A DNA stretch of 64,000 bases, taken from positions 1,798,001 through 1,862,000 of the forward strand of contig NZ_CP062938.1 in assembly GCF_014898155.1 (NCBI RefSeq), read 5' to 3'. Source of the stretch: Bifidobacterium eulemuris. GTDB lineage: Bacteria; Actinomycetota; Actinomycetes; Actinomycetales; Bifidobacteriaceae. Shown piece by piece: positions 54,052-63,106 of the stretch. Position numbers and translations under genes: made by a program. The first letter of the stretch is position 1, and every line of letters begins with the position of its first letter. The notes under the pieces were generated by a model that did no database searches, was not told the DNA's origin, and was given only the letters and a program-made list of their open reading frames with translations.

Positions 54052-55517
54052 TTCGTCGTAATGTTTGAGCGCGAAATTGGATTCCGTTCGTCATAAATAA
54101 TGAGCGCGAAATCCCGCGCGGCCCGCGTCGTTCGCGGGGATGCTTGCCTTATGGAAGGCAGACTGGACATGGCCACGAGAAAACGGCTGACGAACAGGTT
54201 CAAGGCGGAGTACGCCAAGGGCGACAAGAAACAGAAGGGCGAGATCCTCGACCGCCTCGAGGCCGTCGGGATGGGCAGGTCCACCGCCCGGCGGCTGCTC
54301 ACGCAGGCGGAGAGGGAGAAACCCGTGAAAGGCGCGGCGCGGGGCAGGCGGCCGAAGTACGACGCGGGCGCGCAGCGGCTGCTGGAGCGCCTGTGGCTGC
54401 TCATGGGCATGCCGTGCGGCCCGTACATGAAGGCCATGTTCGACCAGTGGATTCCCGCGCTCCTGGCGAACGGCGAGCTCGACGGCATCGACGGCGACGC
54501 GCTGGACCAGGTGCTGGCGATGAGTCCGTCGACCATCGACCGGCGGCTCAGACCGCTCAAACAGGCCGCCATGCCGAAGGGCGCGTCGCTGACCCGGCCG
54601 GCCGCGGAGCACATGCGCAACTCGATCAGGATCCGCAAATGCACCGACGAGACAATCCGCGTTCCCGGCCTGGCCGAGGCAGACACCGTGGCCCACTGCG
54701 GGCCCAGCATGAAGGGCGAGTTCGCCCGCACCCTGACGATGGTGGACTACGCGACGAACTGGACCGTGAACGTCACCGCCCGCAACAATGCCAAATCCAA
54801 CATCAAGGCAGCGGTCGCCACCGCCCTGCCGCTCTTCCCGTTTCCCGTCACCTGCTTCGACTCCGACAACGGCGTCGAGTTCATCAACGACGAGCTCGTC
54901 GACTGGCTGCTCGAACAGGACATCGAACAGACCCGCAGCCGCCCGTACAGGAAGAACGACCAGGCCACCGTCGAGTCGCGCAACAACCACGTCGTCAGGA
55001 AATACGCGTTCCACTGGCGCTACGACACCGCGCAGCAGCGCGAGCTGCTCAACCGGCTGTGGGCGAAGACCTACGTGCTGCTGAACCTGTTCACGCCCAC
55101 CCGCAAGCCCGTGCGCGTCGACCAGGGGCGCGACGGGCGCAGGAAGACCGTGTACGACGAGCCCCGCACCCCGTGGGCGCGCGTGCTGGAGCACGACGCC
55201 GCCGACCGCGCCGCCGGGGGCGGCGGATACGTCGTCGACGACGCCCGCCGCCGCATCGAGGGGATCATCGCCGCCACCAACCCCGCCCGCCTCAACCGCG
55301 AGATCGCCGTCATCCAGGACGAACTCGAACGCGTCAGCCGGGACCGCACCGAGGCGATGGCCCGCCGCGCCGGCCTGGACATGGGATACTTGGGAAAGGC
55401 GATCGAACGCATGCGCGCCGACGCCGGACAAAACGACAAATAGATCGCAGGCACCGTTTCGCGCTCACCCATTACGACAAACGAACAACGATTACGCGCT
55501 CACTTATTAATGACGAA
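54052..55517 (+). mobile_element. Insertion sequence with doubled terminal repeats
   Basis: The ends are TTCGTC...GACGAA. Each end has two copies of a 26-bp unit (TTCGTC, TAAT, TGAGCGCGAAAT): left at 54052-54076 and 54087-54112; right, inverted, at 55457-55481 and 55491-55517. The single gene is an rve-type transposase. I found no clear target-site duplication. The family is uncertain; it is an unclassified DDE-type IS. Confidence 0.75.
54169..55443 (+). CDS. DDE (rve-type) IS transposase
   Basis: This 424-residue integrase-like transposase has an N-terminal HTH region (MGRSTARRLLTQAE), a second binding segment (MSPSTIDRRLRPLK), and a catalytic core with Asp in LTMVDYATNW, Asp in FDSDNGVEFIND and Glu in NDQATVESRNNH. 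ATG 54169 is preceded by GGAAGG at 54153-54158; ATG 54151 is possible and the frame is open to 54100, inside the left terminal repeat. The frame is intact. Confidence 0.88.
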   Translation: MATRKRLTNRFKAEYAKGDKKQKGEILDRLEAVGMGRSTARRLLTQAEREKPVKGAARGRRPKYDAGAQRLLERLWLLMGMPCGPYMKAMFDQWIPALLANGELDGIDGDALDQVLAMSPSTIDRRLRPLKQAAMPKGASLTRPAAEHMRNSIRIRKCTDETIRVPGLAEADTVAHCGPSMKGEFARTLTMVDYATNWTVNVTARNNAKSNIKAAVATALPLFPFPVTCFDSDNGVEFINDELVDWLLEQDIEQTRSRPYRKNDQATVESRNNHVVRKYAFHWRYDTAQQRELLNRLWAKTYVLLNLFTPTRKPVRVDQGRDGRRKTVYDEPRTPWARVLEHDAADRAAGGGGYVVDDARRRIEGIIAATNPARLNREIAVIQDELERVSRDRTEAMARRAGLDMGYLGKAIERMRADAGQNDK

Positions 55518-55849
55518 CCTCGTTCCCCTTAATGAGGAAGCCGCCGTTTTCCGCGGTGGCGGAGGTCGAGATTCCTGTCGTCTCAGCCCCGTCTCCCGTT
55601 TGCGATTACGGGCCCCTCCGGCCAGTGCCGCCACGCTGGCTCCATCTTCCGTGCGGCCCCATGGAACCGCGATCGCACGCGCTACGCAGCCGTTTTCCGC
55701 GTTTGGTCAGTGACTTTCAGGTTATTCCCAGACAAAATTATCACTAGGCACAGGATGGCATGGTTATCTATAACTGTCAGCACAAGTTGACCAGGAACCG
55801 CAGCAGTTCCCGACAATTGAACCCCTTTCTTCTTCTCTCTCCTTTCTCT
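55518..55849. other. Intergenic stretch without recognised gene
   Basis: These 332 bp between the IS right end and an orphan terminator carry short open frames but no coding signature or good ribosome sites. GC-rich sequence (55560-55690) changes abruptly to AT-richer sequence (55700-55790), suggesting joined fragments of old mobile DNA. Confidence 0.4.
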
Positions 55850-55881
55850 CCCCGGCGGCTCCCCCGCCGGGGTTCTTTTTT
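55850..55881 (+). terminator. Orphan intrinsic terminator
   Basis: Stem CCCCGGCGG / CCGCCGGGG followed by TTCTTTTTT. It is a strong terminator, but no gene or RNA that it could serve is recognisable upstream. Confidence 0.8.
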
Positions 55882-55972
55882 GCCGAGCCCGTGCGCTTTC
55901 CCGCGTAGGCAACGCTCATACACGGTGGCCGGGGACTACACTGGTGGAAACGGCATAGACCAAGGGGGCTCG

Positions 55973-56812
55973 ATGGGAGACGATTTCGGGTTTTTCGACG
56001 ATGACGACGAAAACCGCGCCGTCGGTACTCAGAAACTGCGCGGCACACGGAGTGCCCACAGCAGTGGCTACAGCGTAAGAACAATACGGGCGAGTGCTTC
56101 GCGTTCGAAGCTTCTCGGACGTTTCGCGGCGTGCACCGGCGTTCTCGCCATCGCCGTCGGTGCCGCCTCCGCCGCGCACGAACTCGCGCCGAATATCATC
56201 GACCCCGGCGGCGTGGTGCCCGGCCGATACATCGCCTTATCAGCGGCGGTGCTGGTCGCGCTCACCGTAGTACTGGTCATCGCGGCGCGAAAGGCGCTGC
56301 CTCGTCGGGCAAGCCACCATGGCGTTGCGGCGGCCGGCATCATCACGCTGGTGCTGTCGGTGCTGCTGCTGATTCTGGGCATATCGGTCGGCGTGCTGTT
56401 CCCGCAGGGACTGATCCAGCCGCGGTTGCGCGATGAGGCGCCGATCACGAGCAACGGCCAGATGGAAGCCGGCATCGAACAAGCCGCCGGAACTTGCGAA
56501 TCCGGTTGGAACGGTCTGGATGCGGGCGGCTATCCCGGCATCACCACCATCGAAATGTGCGCCGATACGCGGGTGGCGTTCGTGTCCTTCGACACGGAGA
56601 CCTCCGCCGCGATGTCGAAGGCTTTGCTGAAAACAAGGGTCGCTGATTTGCTGGCGCAATACGCCGACGACGAGCGCACGCAAGGCGACTGGCGCCTGCT
56701 CAGCGGCGCCCAGTGGGTGGCGTTTGGCGACGCGGCGCAGATGGAAGCGCTGCAGCAATTGTGGGGCGGCTCGCTGGAACCGGCGGTGGTGTCCGCCGCC
56801 GCTACAGAATGA
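55973..56812 (+). CDS. Hypothetical membrane protein, acidic N-terminus
   Basis: This 279-residue protein of unknown function has an acidic start (GDDFGFFDDDDEN), then transmembrane segments near 50-70, 85-105 and 120-145, followed by an extracytoplasmic domain of about 130 residues with two Cys (TCESGWNG and EMCADT) that could form a disulfide. ATG 55973 has AAGGGGG upstream. It lies 25 bp before the TauE/SafE gene and is probably co-transcribed. No family is recognised. Confidence 0.7.
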   Translation: MGDDFGFFDDDDENRAVGTQKLRGTRSAHSSGYSVRTIRASASRSKLLGRFAACTGVLAIAVGAASAAHELAPNIIDPGGVVPGRYIALSAAVLVALTVVLVIAARKALPRRASHHGVAAAGIITLVLSVLLLILGISVGVLFPQGLIQPRLRDEAPITSNGQMEAGIEQAAGTCESGWNGLDAGGYPGITTIEMCADTRVAFVSFDTETSAAMSKALLKTRVADLLAQYADDERTQGDWRLLSGAQWVAFGDAAQMEALQQLWGGSLEPAVVSAAATE

Positions 56813-56837
56813 TGAGTAGCGAATAGAGGAGCGTGAT

Positions 56838-57665
56838 ATGGCACAGGAAAGCAACGGCTCGCAGGTGACGGTACCCGCCGATGACAATCAAATGGACGAA
56901 TCGCCCCGCGGCATGGTGATACTGGCGGCGGTTGGTGTGGCGGTCGGTATCCTCTCCGGTCTGTTCGGCATCGGCGGCGGCACGGTGATCGTGCCGGCCC
57001 TGGTGTGGCTGGGGCTGACGCAGCGCCATGCGGCCGCCACCTCCATGCTGGCCATCGTGCCCACCTCCATCTCCGGCGTGATCTCCTATGCGGTGAACGG
57101 CAATGTGGATTGGATCACGGCCCTACTGGTGTTCCTGGGCATGTTCGTCGGCGGGCAAATCGGTTCGTGGCTGCTCTCGCGCCTGCCGGAACTGGTGCTG
57201 CGCTGGGCGTTCGTGGTGTTTTTGGTGTTCGTGATCGCCAACCAGATGATGTTCGTGCCCTCGCGTGACTCGCAGATCGTGCTGACACCGATCACCGGCG
57301 TGGGACTGGTGGCGTTCGGCGTGGTCGCCGGCATTCTCGCGGGATTGTTGGGCATCGGCGGCGGCGCGATCTGCGTGCCGGCGCTCTCGATTCTCTTCGG
57401 CGCCTCCGATTTGATCGCCCGCGGCACGTCGCTGCTGGCGATGTTCCCCAACGCCATCACCACCACGGTGGCGAACGTCAAGCGTCGTATGGTGCATGTC
57501 AAGGCCGCGCTGATCATCGGTGTGATCGCCGCCTGCATCACCCCGTTCGGCACGTGGCTGGCCGGCGCGGTGAGCCCCCGCGTGGGAGCGATCCTCTTCA
57601 CCCTATATCTCGCAGCGCTGCTTATCCGCAGCCTCTGGGTAGCCATCAAAGCCACCCGCCATTAA
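56838..57665 (+). CDS. TauE/SafE-family membrane transporter
   Basis: This 275-residue protein has about eight membrane helices in two repeated halves. Each half starts with a GLFGIGGGTVIVPAL or GLLGIGGGAICVPAL motif, typical of the TauE/SafE (sulfite exporter) family. Members move sulfite, sulfoacetate or other organic anions; the substrate here is unknown. ATG 56838 follows GAGGAG. Confidence 0.88.
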   Translation: MAQESNGSQVTVPADDNQMDESPRGMVILAAVGVAVGILSGLFGIGGGTVIVPALVWLGLTQRHAAATSMLAIVPTSISGVISYAVNGNVDWITALLVFLGMFVGGQIGSWLLSRLPELVLRWAFVVFLVFVIANQMMFVPSRDSQIVLTPITGVGLVAFGVVAGILAGLLGIGGGAICVPALSILFGASDLIARGTSLLAMFPNAITTTVANVKRRMVHVKAALIIGVIAACITPFGTWLAGAVSPRVGAILFTLYLAALLIRSLWVAIKATRH

Positions 57666-57671
57666 ACGGAT

Positions 57672-57779
57672 TGCGAGTTTGGTGTGTCGGCTCTTCGAGC
57701 CTCGCTCATGTAAAACGATTGATTCGCAAGTTCGGTGTGGAAAAACGGCCCTGTCAGCCAAACCCGACACACCAAACTC
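57672..57779. repeat. Inverted repeat with 16-bp perfect arms
   Basis: GAGTTTGGTGTGTCGG near 57672 is the exact reverse complement of CCGACACACCAAACTC near 57763, with a loop of about 75 bp containing a third, degenerate TTCGGTGTGG. The role is unknown. Confidence 0.6.
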
Positions 57780-57806
57780 GAAACCCCTCCGTACGGAGGG
57801 GTTTTC
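57779..57806 (+). terminator. Terminator after the TauE/SafE gene
   Basis: Stem AAACCCCTCCG / CGGAGGGGTTT followed by TCC. It could serve both converging genes. Confidence 0.75.
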
Positions 57807-57949
57807 CATAGGTGAAGTGAGTGGCTGAGCCGTTAAGCAGGCAGCCCGGTGGGCTGTCTGTAGGCGAGGCCGAAGAGCGGCAGCGATGAGGTGGGTTGGG
57901 TCCGGCGTAGCCGGTCCTTTCTTGCTGGTGTGCCGCGAAGGATGCAGGT

Positions 57950-60028
57950 TTAGATGCCGGAATCGGCATCGACCTGCATCACATAGATATTCCGTCGCAG
58001 CGCTCGCGCTTGGGCGCGTGTGATGTCGCCGTTTTCGAGCATATCCTGCACGATGCCGAGCTCGATGCCGTAGCTTTCGCGTTTGACGTCCTCCGCCTGC
58101 CGGATGGCGGCCGCGCTGCCCTCCATATTCGGGCGCGAGCGAAGCATACCGTCCGCGCGCCGGTATTCGACGATCAGCGCCGAGCAGTGCTCGGTGTCGT
58201 ACGTGTCGTGGCTCATCTCCTCTTCGAGCCGGTCGATCACATGCTCGATGGCGTCCACCTGCAACTGCCTGGTGCGCGCGAAAATATCATCCTCGCTCAC
58301 CAGCGGCGTCGTATGGCGAATCTTGCTCATCGTGCGCTTGGCCAGCGTGCCGGTGCGGCGTTGGAACATGCGCAGACGGCCGCGCACCTGCGACACCGTG
58401 TGCCCGCTGTTGGCATCGGCGTCGGTGGAGGCGTGCCGCAGTGCGTTCATGATCTGGTCGAGCATACGCTCGCAGGCTTCCACCTCGAGCTCCTGTTCGG
58501 CCTTGTCCATCGAAGCGTCGGCCTTGATCTCGGCGAGATGGTCGCGCACGAATTCCTTCTCCCAGTGCAACGCCTCGATCTGCAGCCGCTCAAAGCCTTG
58601 CGGGTCGCCTTCGCCGATGCGCTGCTTGAGACGGGAGATGCGTTTGGTGTACGAGTCGATGACCATCAATGTCGGGCGTCGGTTCTCCGGGGTGATGCGT
58701 CCGGTGAGTTCCTCCACGGTGGCGCGCAGCACGTCGATGGTGATGGGGATGAGCTCCGCGGCCTTGTCTCCGCTATGGTTGGGCGCGAGCAGCGGCAACA
58801 GGAAGTTCGCCAGCAGCAGGGTGAAGACGATCACACCCGAAGCGATGAAGATGAGTTCGTCGCGCATGGGGAACGAGGTTCCGCCGGAGATGGCGTAGGG
58901 GATGGTGAACATCAGCGAGAGGGTGATGGTGCCCTTGGGCCCGCCGAAGGTCATAATCGCCGCGCTTCGCCAGCGTTCGAATGTCATCTTGCGGCGCAGG
59001 CCGGTGTTCACGTCACGGGCGATGCGCAGCATGCCGGAGATCCAGCAGAATCGCATCACGATAACCACGCCGGTGACCATAAGAATGATGCCGATAAGCA
59101 GTCCGTTGCTGATGTACGGATCGTCCCAACTGGCCTGCATCGCGTCGGGCAGCAGCATGCCGAGCAGGATGAACACCGCGCCGTTGAGACTGAACGACAG
59201 CACGCCCCACACGCTGGATGAGACGATGTTCGTGCGCGCCACATTCGGTCCGATGCCGGTGCGGTCGAAGCGGATGGTCAGGCCCGCGGCGACGACCGCG
59301 AGAATGCCGGAGACGTGGCATTGCTCCGCGCCCAAGTAGAGCAGGAACGGCAGGAACAGTTCCATCAGCACGCGGGTGGTGGTGGTTTCCAAACCCATCG
59401 AGCGCACGGTTTCAAAGACTTTGTTGGCGATGACGGCGACAATAAGTCCGAAGACGGTGCCTCCGATGAAGGAGAAGATGAACTCCACGGTCGCCTCGCC
59501 GACGGCGAAATCGCCGGTCACCGCGGCCGCGATGGCGAACTGGAAGCCGACGATGCCCGAGGCGTCGTTGAATAGCGATTCGCCTTTGAGCACGCTGCGT
59601 TGACGTTGGGTGAGCGAGGCCTCCTTGCCGAGCGAGCTGACCGCCACCGCGTCGGTGGGGCCGAGCGCCGCGCCGAGCGCCAGCGCCGCCGCCAACGGGA
59701 CGGCGGGCCATGCGGTGTGCAGCGCGAAACCGACCGCCACCATGGTGGCGATGGCCAGGCCGATGGCGAGACTCAGGCTGAGTTTCAACGTTTTAAGCAA
59801 CGCCGACTTATCGATCTCATGCGCCTCGAGGTAGAGCAGCGGGGCGATGAACAGCACCATGAACAGTTCGGGGTTGAGCTGGATGTCCGGAATGAACGGC
59901 AGCTGCGCGAAGAGCACACCCAAAGCGATCTGCACCAGAGGCGTCGATACCTTGGGGATGAACCGGCTCAGAAACGACGACAGTACCACCGCGGCGACGA
60001 TGCACAGAATCAGCTCAAGAACTTCCAT
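57950..60028 (-). CDS. CPA1-family Na+/H+ antiporter
   Basis: This 692-residue monovalent cation/proton antiporter has about twelve helices (residues 1-420) and a cytoplasmic tail of about 270 residues with helical, charged sequence. The transport motif LGAALGPTDAVAVSSLGKEA and the following FNDASGIVGFQFA match NhaP-type CPA1 exchangers, including the Asp pair region. It exports Na+ or K+ in exchange for H+. The start at 60028 is preceded by a GAAGGAACC-type site. Confidence 0.9.
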   Translation of the reverse strand: MEVLELILCIVAAVVLSSFLSRFIPKVSTPLVQIALGVLFAQLPFIPDIQLNPELFMVLFIAPLLYLEAHEIDKSALLKTLKLSLSLAIGLAIATMVAVGFALHTAWPAVPLAAALALGAALGPTDAVAVSSLGKEASLTQRQRSVLKGESLFNDASGIVGFQFAIAAAVTGDFAVGEATVEFIFSFIGGTVFGLIVAVIANKVFETVRSMGLETTTTRVLMELFLPFLLYLGAEQCHVSGILAVVAAGLTIRFDRTGIGPNVARTNIVSSSVWGVLSFSLNGAVFILLGMLLPDAMQASWDDPYISNGLLIGIILMVTGVVIVMRFCWISGMLRIARDVNTGLRRKMTFERWRSAAIMTFGGPKGTITLSLMFTIPYAISGGTSFPMRDELIFIASGVIVFTLLLANFLLPLLAPNHSGDKAAELIPITIDVLRATVEELTGRITPENRRPTLMVIDSYTKRISRLKQRIGEGDPQGFERLQIEALHWEKEFVRDHLAEIKADASMDKAEQELEVEACERMLDQIMNALRHASTDADANSGHTVSQVRGRLRMFQRRTGTLAKRTMSKIRHTTPLVSEDDIFARTRQLQVDAIEHVIDRLEEEMSHDTYDTEHCSALIVEYRRADGMLRSRPNMEGSAAAIRQAEDVKRESYGIELGIVQDMLENGDITRAQARALRRNIYVMQVDADSGI

Positions 60029-60182
60029 GGGTTCCTTCTCGGGGGTGTTGGATGGCGATTGTTCGATTATAGAAAACTCACGTTACGCTCGCCGCTGAGA
60101 TAGCGGCATGTGGGACGGGAGGGTCGCACGTGGGCGGGTTTGCGGCGCGGCCGTGCGCCGCTGGTCCACTACACTGGACCCC

Positions 60183-60707
60183 ATGACCCCACAGGACGCC
60201 ATGAGACAGGCTTTGGACCTCGCCCGGCAGGCCGCGCTCGCCGGCGATGTGCCCGTCGGCGCGGTGGTGCTTGATGCGGATGGCCGGATCATCGGCCGCG
60301 GCTACAACACCCGCGAGGCGCAAGGCGATCCGCTCGCCCACGCCGAAATCCTCGCCATGCGAGAAGCCGCCCAGTCCCGTTCCCTTCGTCAGCCCGAGGC
60401 CGAGCCGCCCTTCCCTCGTCATCCCGAGCGAAGCGAAGCGAAGTCGAGGGATCTCACCGCATGGAATCTCGCCGACTGCACGCTGGTCGTCACGCTGGAA
60501 CCCTGCCCCATGTGCGCGGGCGCGTGCCTGCAAACCCATATCGGCCGCATCGTATTCGGCGCGTGGGATGCCAAGCTGGGAGCCTGCGGTTCCATATGGG
60601 ATATCCCACGCGACCCGCACGTCGGCCACACCCCGCAGGTCGTGGGCGGTGTGAGCGAGCGTGATTGCGCCGCGCTGCTCACCGACTTCTTCGCCGCGCG
60701 CCGGTAA
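60183..60707 (+). CDS. tadA: tRNA adenosine deaminase TadA with an in-frame repeat-derived insert
   Basis: This 174-residue zinc deaminase converts A34 to inosine in tRNA-Arg. The zinc site is intact: His53-x-Glu55 (HAEIL) and Cys108/Cys111 in EPCPMC. Normal TadA is about 150-160 residues and goes almost directly from AMREA to a short strand before CTLVVTLEPC. Here about 25-30 extra residues (roughly 64-92) intervene, of which 79-91 (HPERSEAKSRDL) are encoded by a copy of the dispersed palindromic repeat at 60417-60455. The insert lies in a loop between helix and strand and keeps the frame. ATG 60183 is chosen by alignment to the family start. Confidence 0.88.
   Translation: MTPQDAMRQALDLARQAALAGDVPVGAVVLDADGRIIGRGYNTREAQGDPLAHAEILAMREAAQSRSLRQPEAEPPFPRHPERSEAKSRDLTAWNLADCTLVVTLEPCPMCAGACLQTHIGRIVFGAWDAKLGACGSIWDIPRDPHVGHTPQVVGGVSERDCAALLTDFFAARR
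60417..60455 (+). repeat. Dispersed palindromic repeat inside tadA
   Basis: The 39-bp unit starts CGTCATCCCGAGCGAAGCG and ends GTCGAGGGATCTC, as in the intergenic clusters. A degenerate half copy (TCGTCAGCCCGAG) lies just upstream at about 60387. It is translated in frame. Confidence 0.85.
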
Positions 60708-60820
60708 TCGCAGATTCCGGATTACTTTCCAGCTTGGGCGGACACTCCGCGGCAAGGCAACTAATCCTGATTCACGTACCATCGGAATCAGCCAGCCAAC
60801 CATGTCACAGGGGGTATGCA

Positions 60821-63094
60821 ATGTCGCACATCACACGAATCCAAGGCGCTTCATCCAACGGCACCGCACTTACCGCAGCCTACGTCGAACAGACGGACGC
60901 CAACATCGCGTTCGCGCTGGTGTCGCCCGACGGCGAACTGCCGCGCCTCGTCCACTGGGGGCGGCCCCTCGCCGATCCCGAAACCGTGATCGCGCTGTAT
61001 GACGCACTCAAACCGCAGCGCGTCTCCGGTGCGCTCGACGACGTCGCCTGGCCCTCCATCCTGCCCACGCAGGCGGAATCCTGGATCGGGGAGCCGCGTC
61101 TGGTGCTGCGTCGCGACGGAGTGGAGATGTTCTGCAAGTTCACCGTCGCCGACATCGCCGTGGCCGACGATATGGGCACGTTGGACGCGCCTTGGGAATT
61201 CAACGCCGACGGCAGCCACGTCGCCCCGGCGCAGCCCGTTCCCGGCGTCCGCGTCATCGCCCGCGACGACGAGCAGGGCGTGGAAATCGCATGGCGCATG
61301 GAACTGCTGCCCGGCGGTCTAATCCGCCAGCAGGCCGCCGTGCGCAACATCGCCGAAGAAGCCGCGCCGCTGGAAGTCGGCCATGTGGAACTCGGCTTCC
61401 CGCTGCCCGCGCAGATGAGCGAAATCCTTACCACCACCGGCCGCCACCTGCGCGAACGCTCCCCGCAGCGCCAGCCGCTCACCATCGGCCGCTTCGCCAA
61501 GTCCTCGCTCGTGGGCCGCCCCGACTTCGACGCCAGCCTGCTGCTCAGCGTCGGCGTGCCCGGCTTCGGTTTCGAACATGGCGAGGTCTACTCCGTGCAT
61601 GTGGGCTGGAGCGGCAACTCCGTGCTGTCCGCGGAACGCCTGCCCTACACGCAAGGCGTGATCGGCGGCGGCGAACTGCTGTTCGGCGGCGAAATCGTCC
61701 TGGGCGGAGCGGACGACGTCTACACCACCCCCTGGGTCTACGGATCCTACGGCGACGGCCTCAACGAAGTCTCCGCCCGCTTTCACGACCATCTGCGCTC
61801 CCGCCACCCGCGCCTCATCGAAAAGCCGCGTCCGGTTATCCTCAACACGTGGGAGGCCGTCTACTTCGACCATAACTTCGACACCCTCGCCGCGCTCGCC
61901 GACAAGGCGGTTGAATCCGGCGTGGAACGCTTCGTGGTGGACGACGGTTGGTTCGGCTCCCGCCGCGACGACACCTCCGGCCTCGGCGACTGGCAGATCT
62001 CGCCTGAAGTCTGGCCGGACGGCGACAAGTCGCTGAAGGCGCTCGCCGACTACGTGCATGGCAAGGGCATGGAGTTCGGCCTGTGGTTCGAGCCCGAGAT
62101 GATCAACCCCGATTCCGACGTGGCCCGCGCCCATCCCGACTGGGTGCTCGCGCCGACCGCGAACCGCCTGCCCATGCAGGGGCGCACCCAGCAGGTGCTC
62201 GATCTGACCAATCCGGAGGCGTTCGACTACATTCTCGGATGCATGGACCAGTTGGTGGGCGAACTGGGCATCGACTACATCAAGTGGGACCACAACAAGC
62301 TCGTCACCGAAGCCGCCTCCCGCAGTACGGGCCGCCCGGCCGTGCATCAGCAGACCGAAGCGGTGTATGAGATCTTCCGCGAACTGATCCAGCGCCACCC
62401 CGGGCTGGAAATCGAAAGCTGCTCCTCCGGCGGCGGCCGCGTGGACCTCGGCATCCTGGAATACGCCAGCCGCATCTGGGTGTCCGATTGTGTGGATCCG
62501 GTCGAGCGTGCCGACATCCAGCGCTACACCTCGCTGCTGGTGCCGCCGATGATGATGGGCGAGCATGTGGGCGCCAGTCCCGCGCATTCCACCAAGCGTT
62601 CCACCAGTCAGGAGATGCGCATGGCGACGGCGTTCTTCGGTCATATGGGCATCGAATGGAACCTGAACAAGGAGCCGCAGGAGGCCCTCGACCTGCTGGG
62701 TGCGTGGGTGAGCGAGTTCAAGAAGCACCGCGGCTGGTTCGCGCAGGGTGACTGCGTGCATGCCGATTCCGCCGACCAGTCCGTCCGTCTCGACGGCATG
62801 GTCAAGCCGGACCGTTCGGCCGCCGTGTATCGCTTCACGCAGCTGACCACAAGCCAGACCTATCCGTCCGCGCCCGTGCATCTGCCGGGGCTTGATCCGC
62901 GGGAGACGTACCGTGTGCTGCCGCTGGGGACGCGTAGGCAGTCGAATCCCGAAATCCACTGTGGGCAGAGCGAGCTCGGCTGGTGGAATGATAACGGCGT
63001 GGTGCTGCCCGGAGAGATTCTGCGCACCTATGGCATCCGTCCGCCGGCGATCCAGCCGGAGGAGGCCGTCCTGTTCTACGTCGTTAAGGCCTGA
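60821..63094 (+). CDS. aga: GH36 alpha-galactosidase
   Basis: This 757-residue cytoplasmic alpha-galactosidase hydrolyses raffinose-family sugars and melibiose. An N-terminal beta-sandwich domain (to about 340) precedes the barrel. The inferred nucleophile is Asp490 in YIKWDHNK and the acid/base is Asp556 in WVSDCVDP. The family signatures FVVDDGWFGSRRDDTSGLGDW and GLWFEPEMINPDS are present. ATG 60821 follows GGGGG at 60810. It starts 113 bp after tadA. The convergent ROK-family gene downstream may sense the sugars released. Confidence 0.93.
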   Translation: MSHITRIQGASSNGTALTAAYVEQTDANIAFALVSPDGELPRLVHWGRPLADPETVIALYDALKPQRVSGALDDVAWPSILPTQAESWIGEPRLVLRRDGVEMFCKFTVADIAVADDMGTLDAPWEFNADGSHVAPAQPVPGVRVIARDDEQGVEIAWRMELLPGGLIRQQAAVRNIAEEAAPLEVGHVELGFPLPAQMSEILTTTGRHLRERSPQRQPLTIGRFAKSSLVGRPDFDASLLLSVGVPGFGFEHGEVYSVHVGWSGNSVLSAERLPYTQGVIGGGELLFGGEIVLGGADDVYTTPWVYGSYGDGLNEVSARFHDHLRSRHPRLIEKPRPVILNTWEAVYFDHNFDTLAALADKAVESGVERFVVDDGWFGSRRDDTSGLGDWQISPEVWPDGDKSLKALADYVHGKGMEFGLWFEPEMINPDSDVARAHPDWVLAPTANRLPMQGRTQQVLDLTNPEAFDYILGCMDQLVGELGIDYIKWDHNKLVTEAASRSTGRPAVHQQTEAVYEIFRELIQRHPGLEIESCSSGGGRVDLGILEYASRIWVSDCVDPVERADIQRYTSLLVPPMMMGEHVGASPAHSTKRSTSQEMRMATAFFGHMGIEWNLNKEPQEALDLLGAWVSEFKKHRGWFAQGDCVHADSADQSVRLDGMVKPDRSAAVYRFTQLTTSQTYPSAPVHLPGLDPRETYRVLPLGTRRQSNPEIHCGQSELGWWNDNGVVLPGEILRTYGIRPPAIQPEEAVLFYVVKA

Positions 63095-63106
63095 GACGCA
63101 AGGATT

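Noticed and set aside
54100..54168. An earlier start for the second IS transposase
   Set aside because: The first codons would lie in the terminal repeat; a ribosome-site-like GGAAGG fits ATG 54169 better.
57666..57780. Possible tRNA-like fold in the inverted-repeat region
   Set aside because: No cloverleaf, TTCRA arm or CCA-compatible stem could be drawn; only the 16-bp arms pair.
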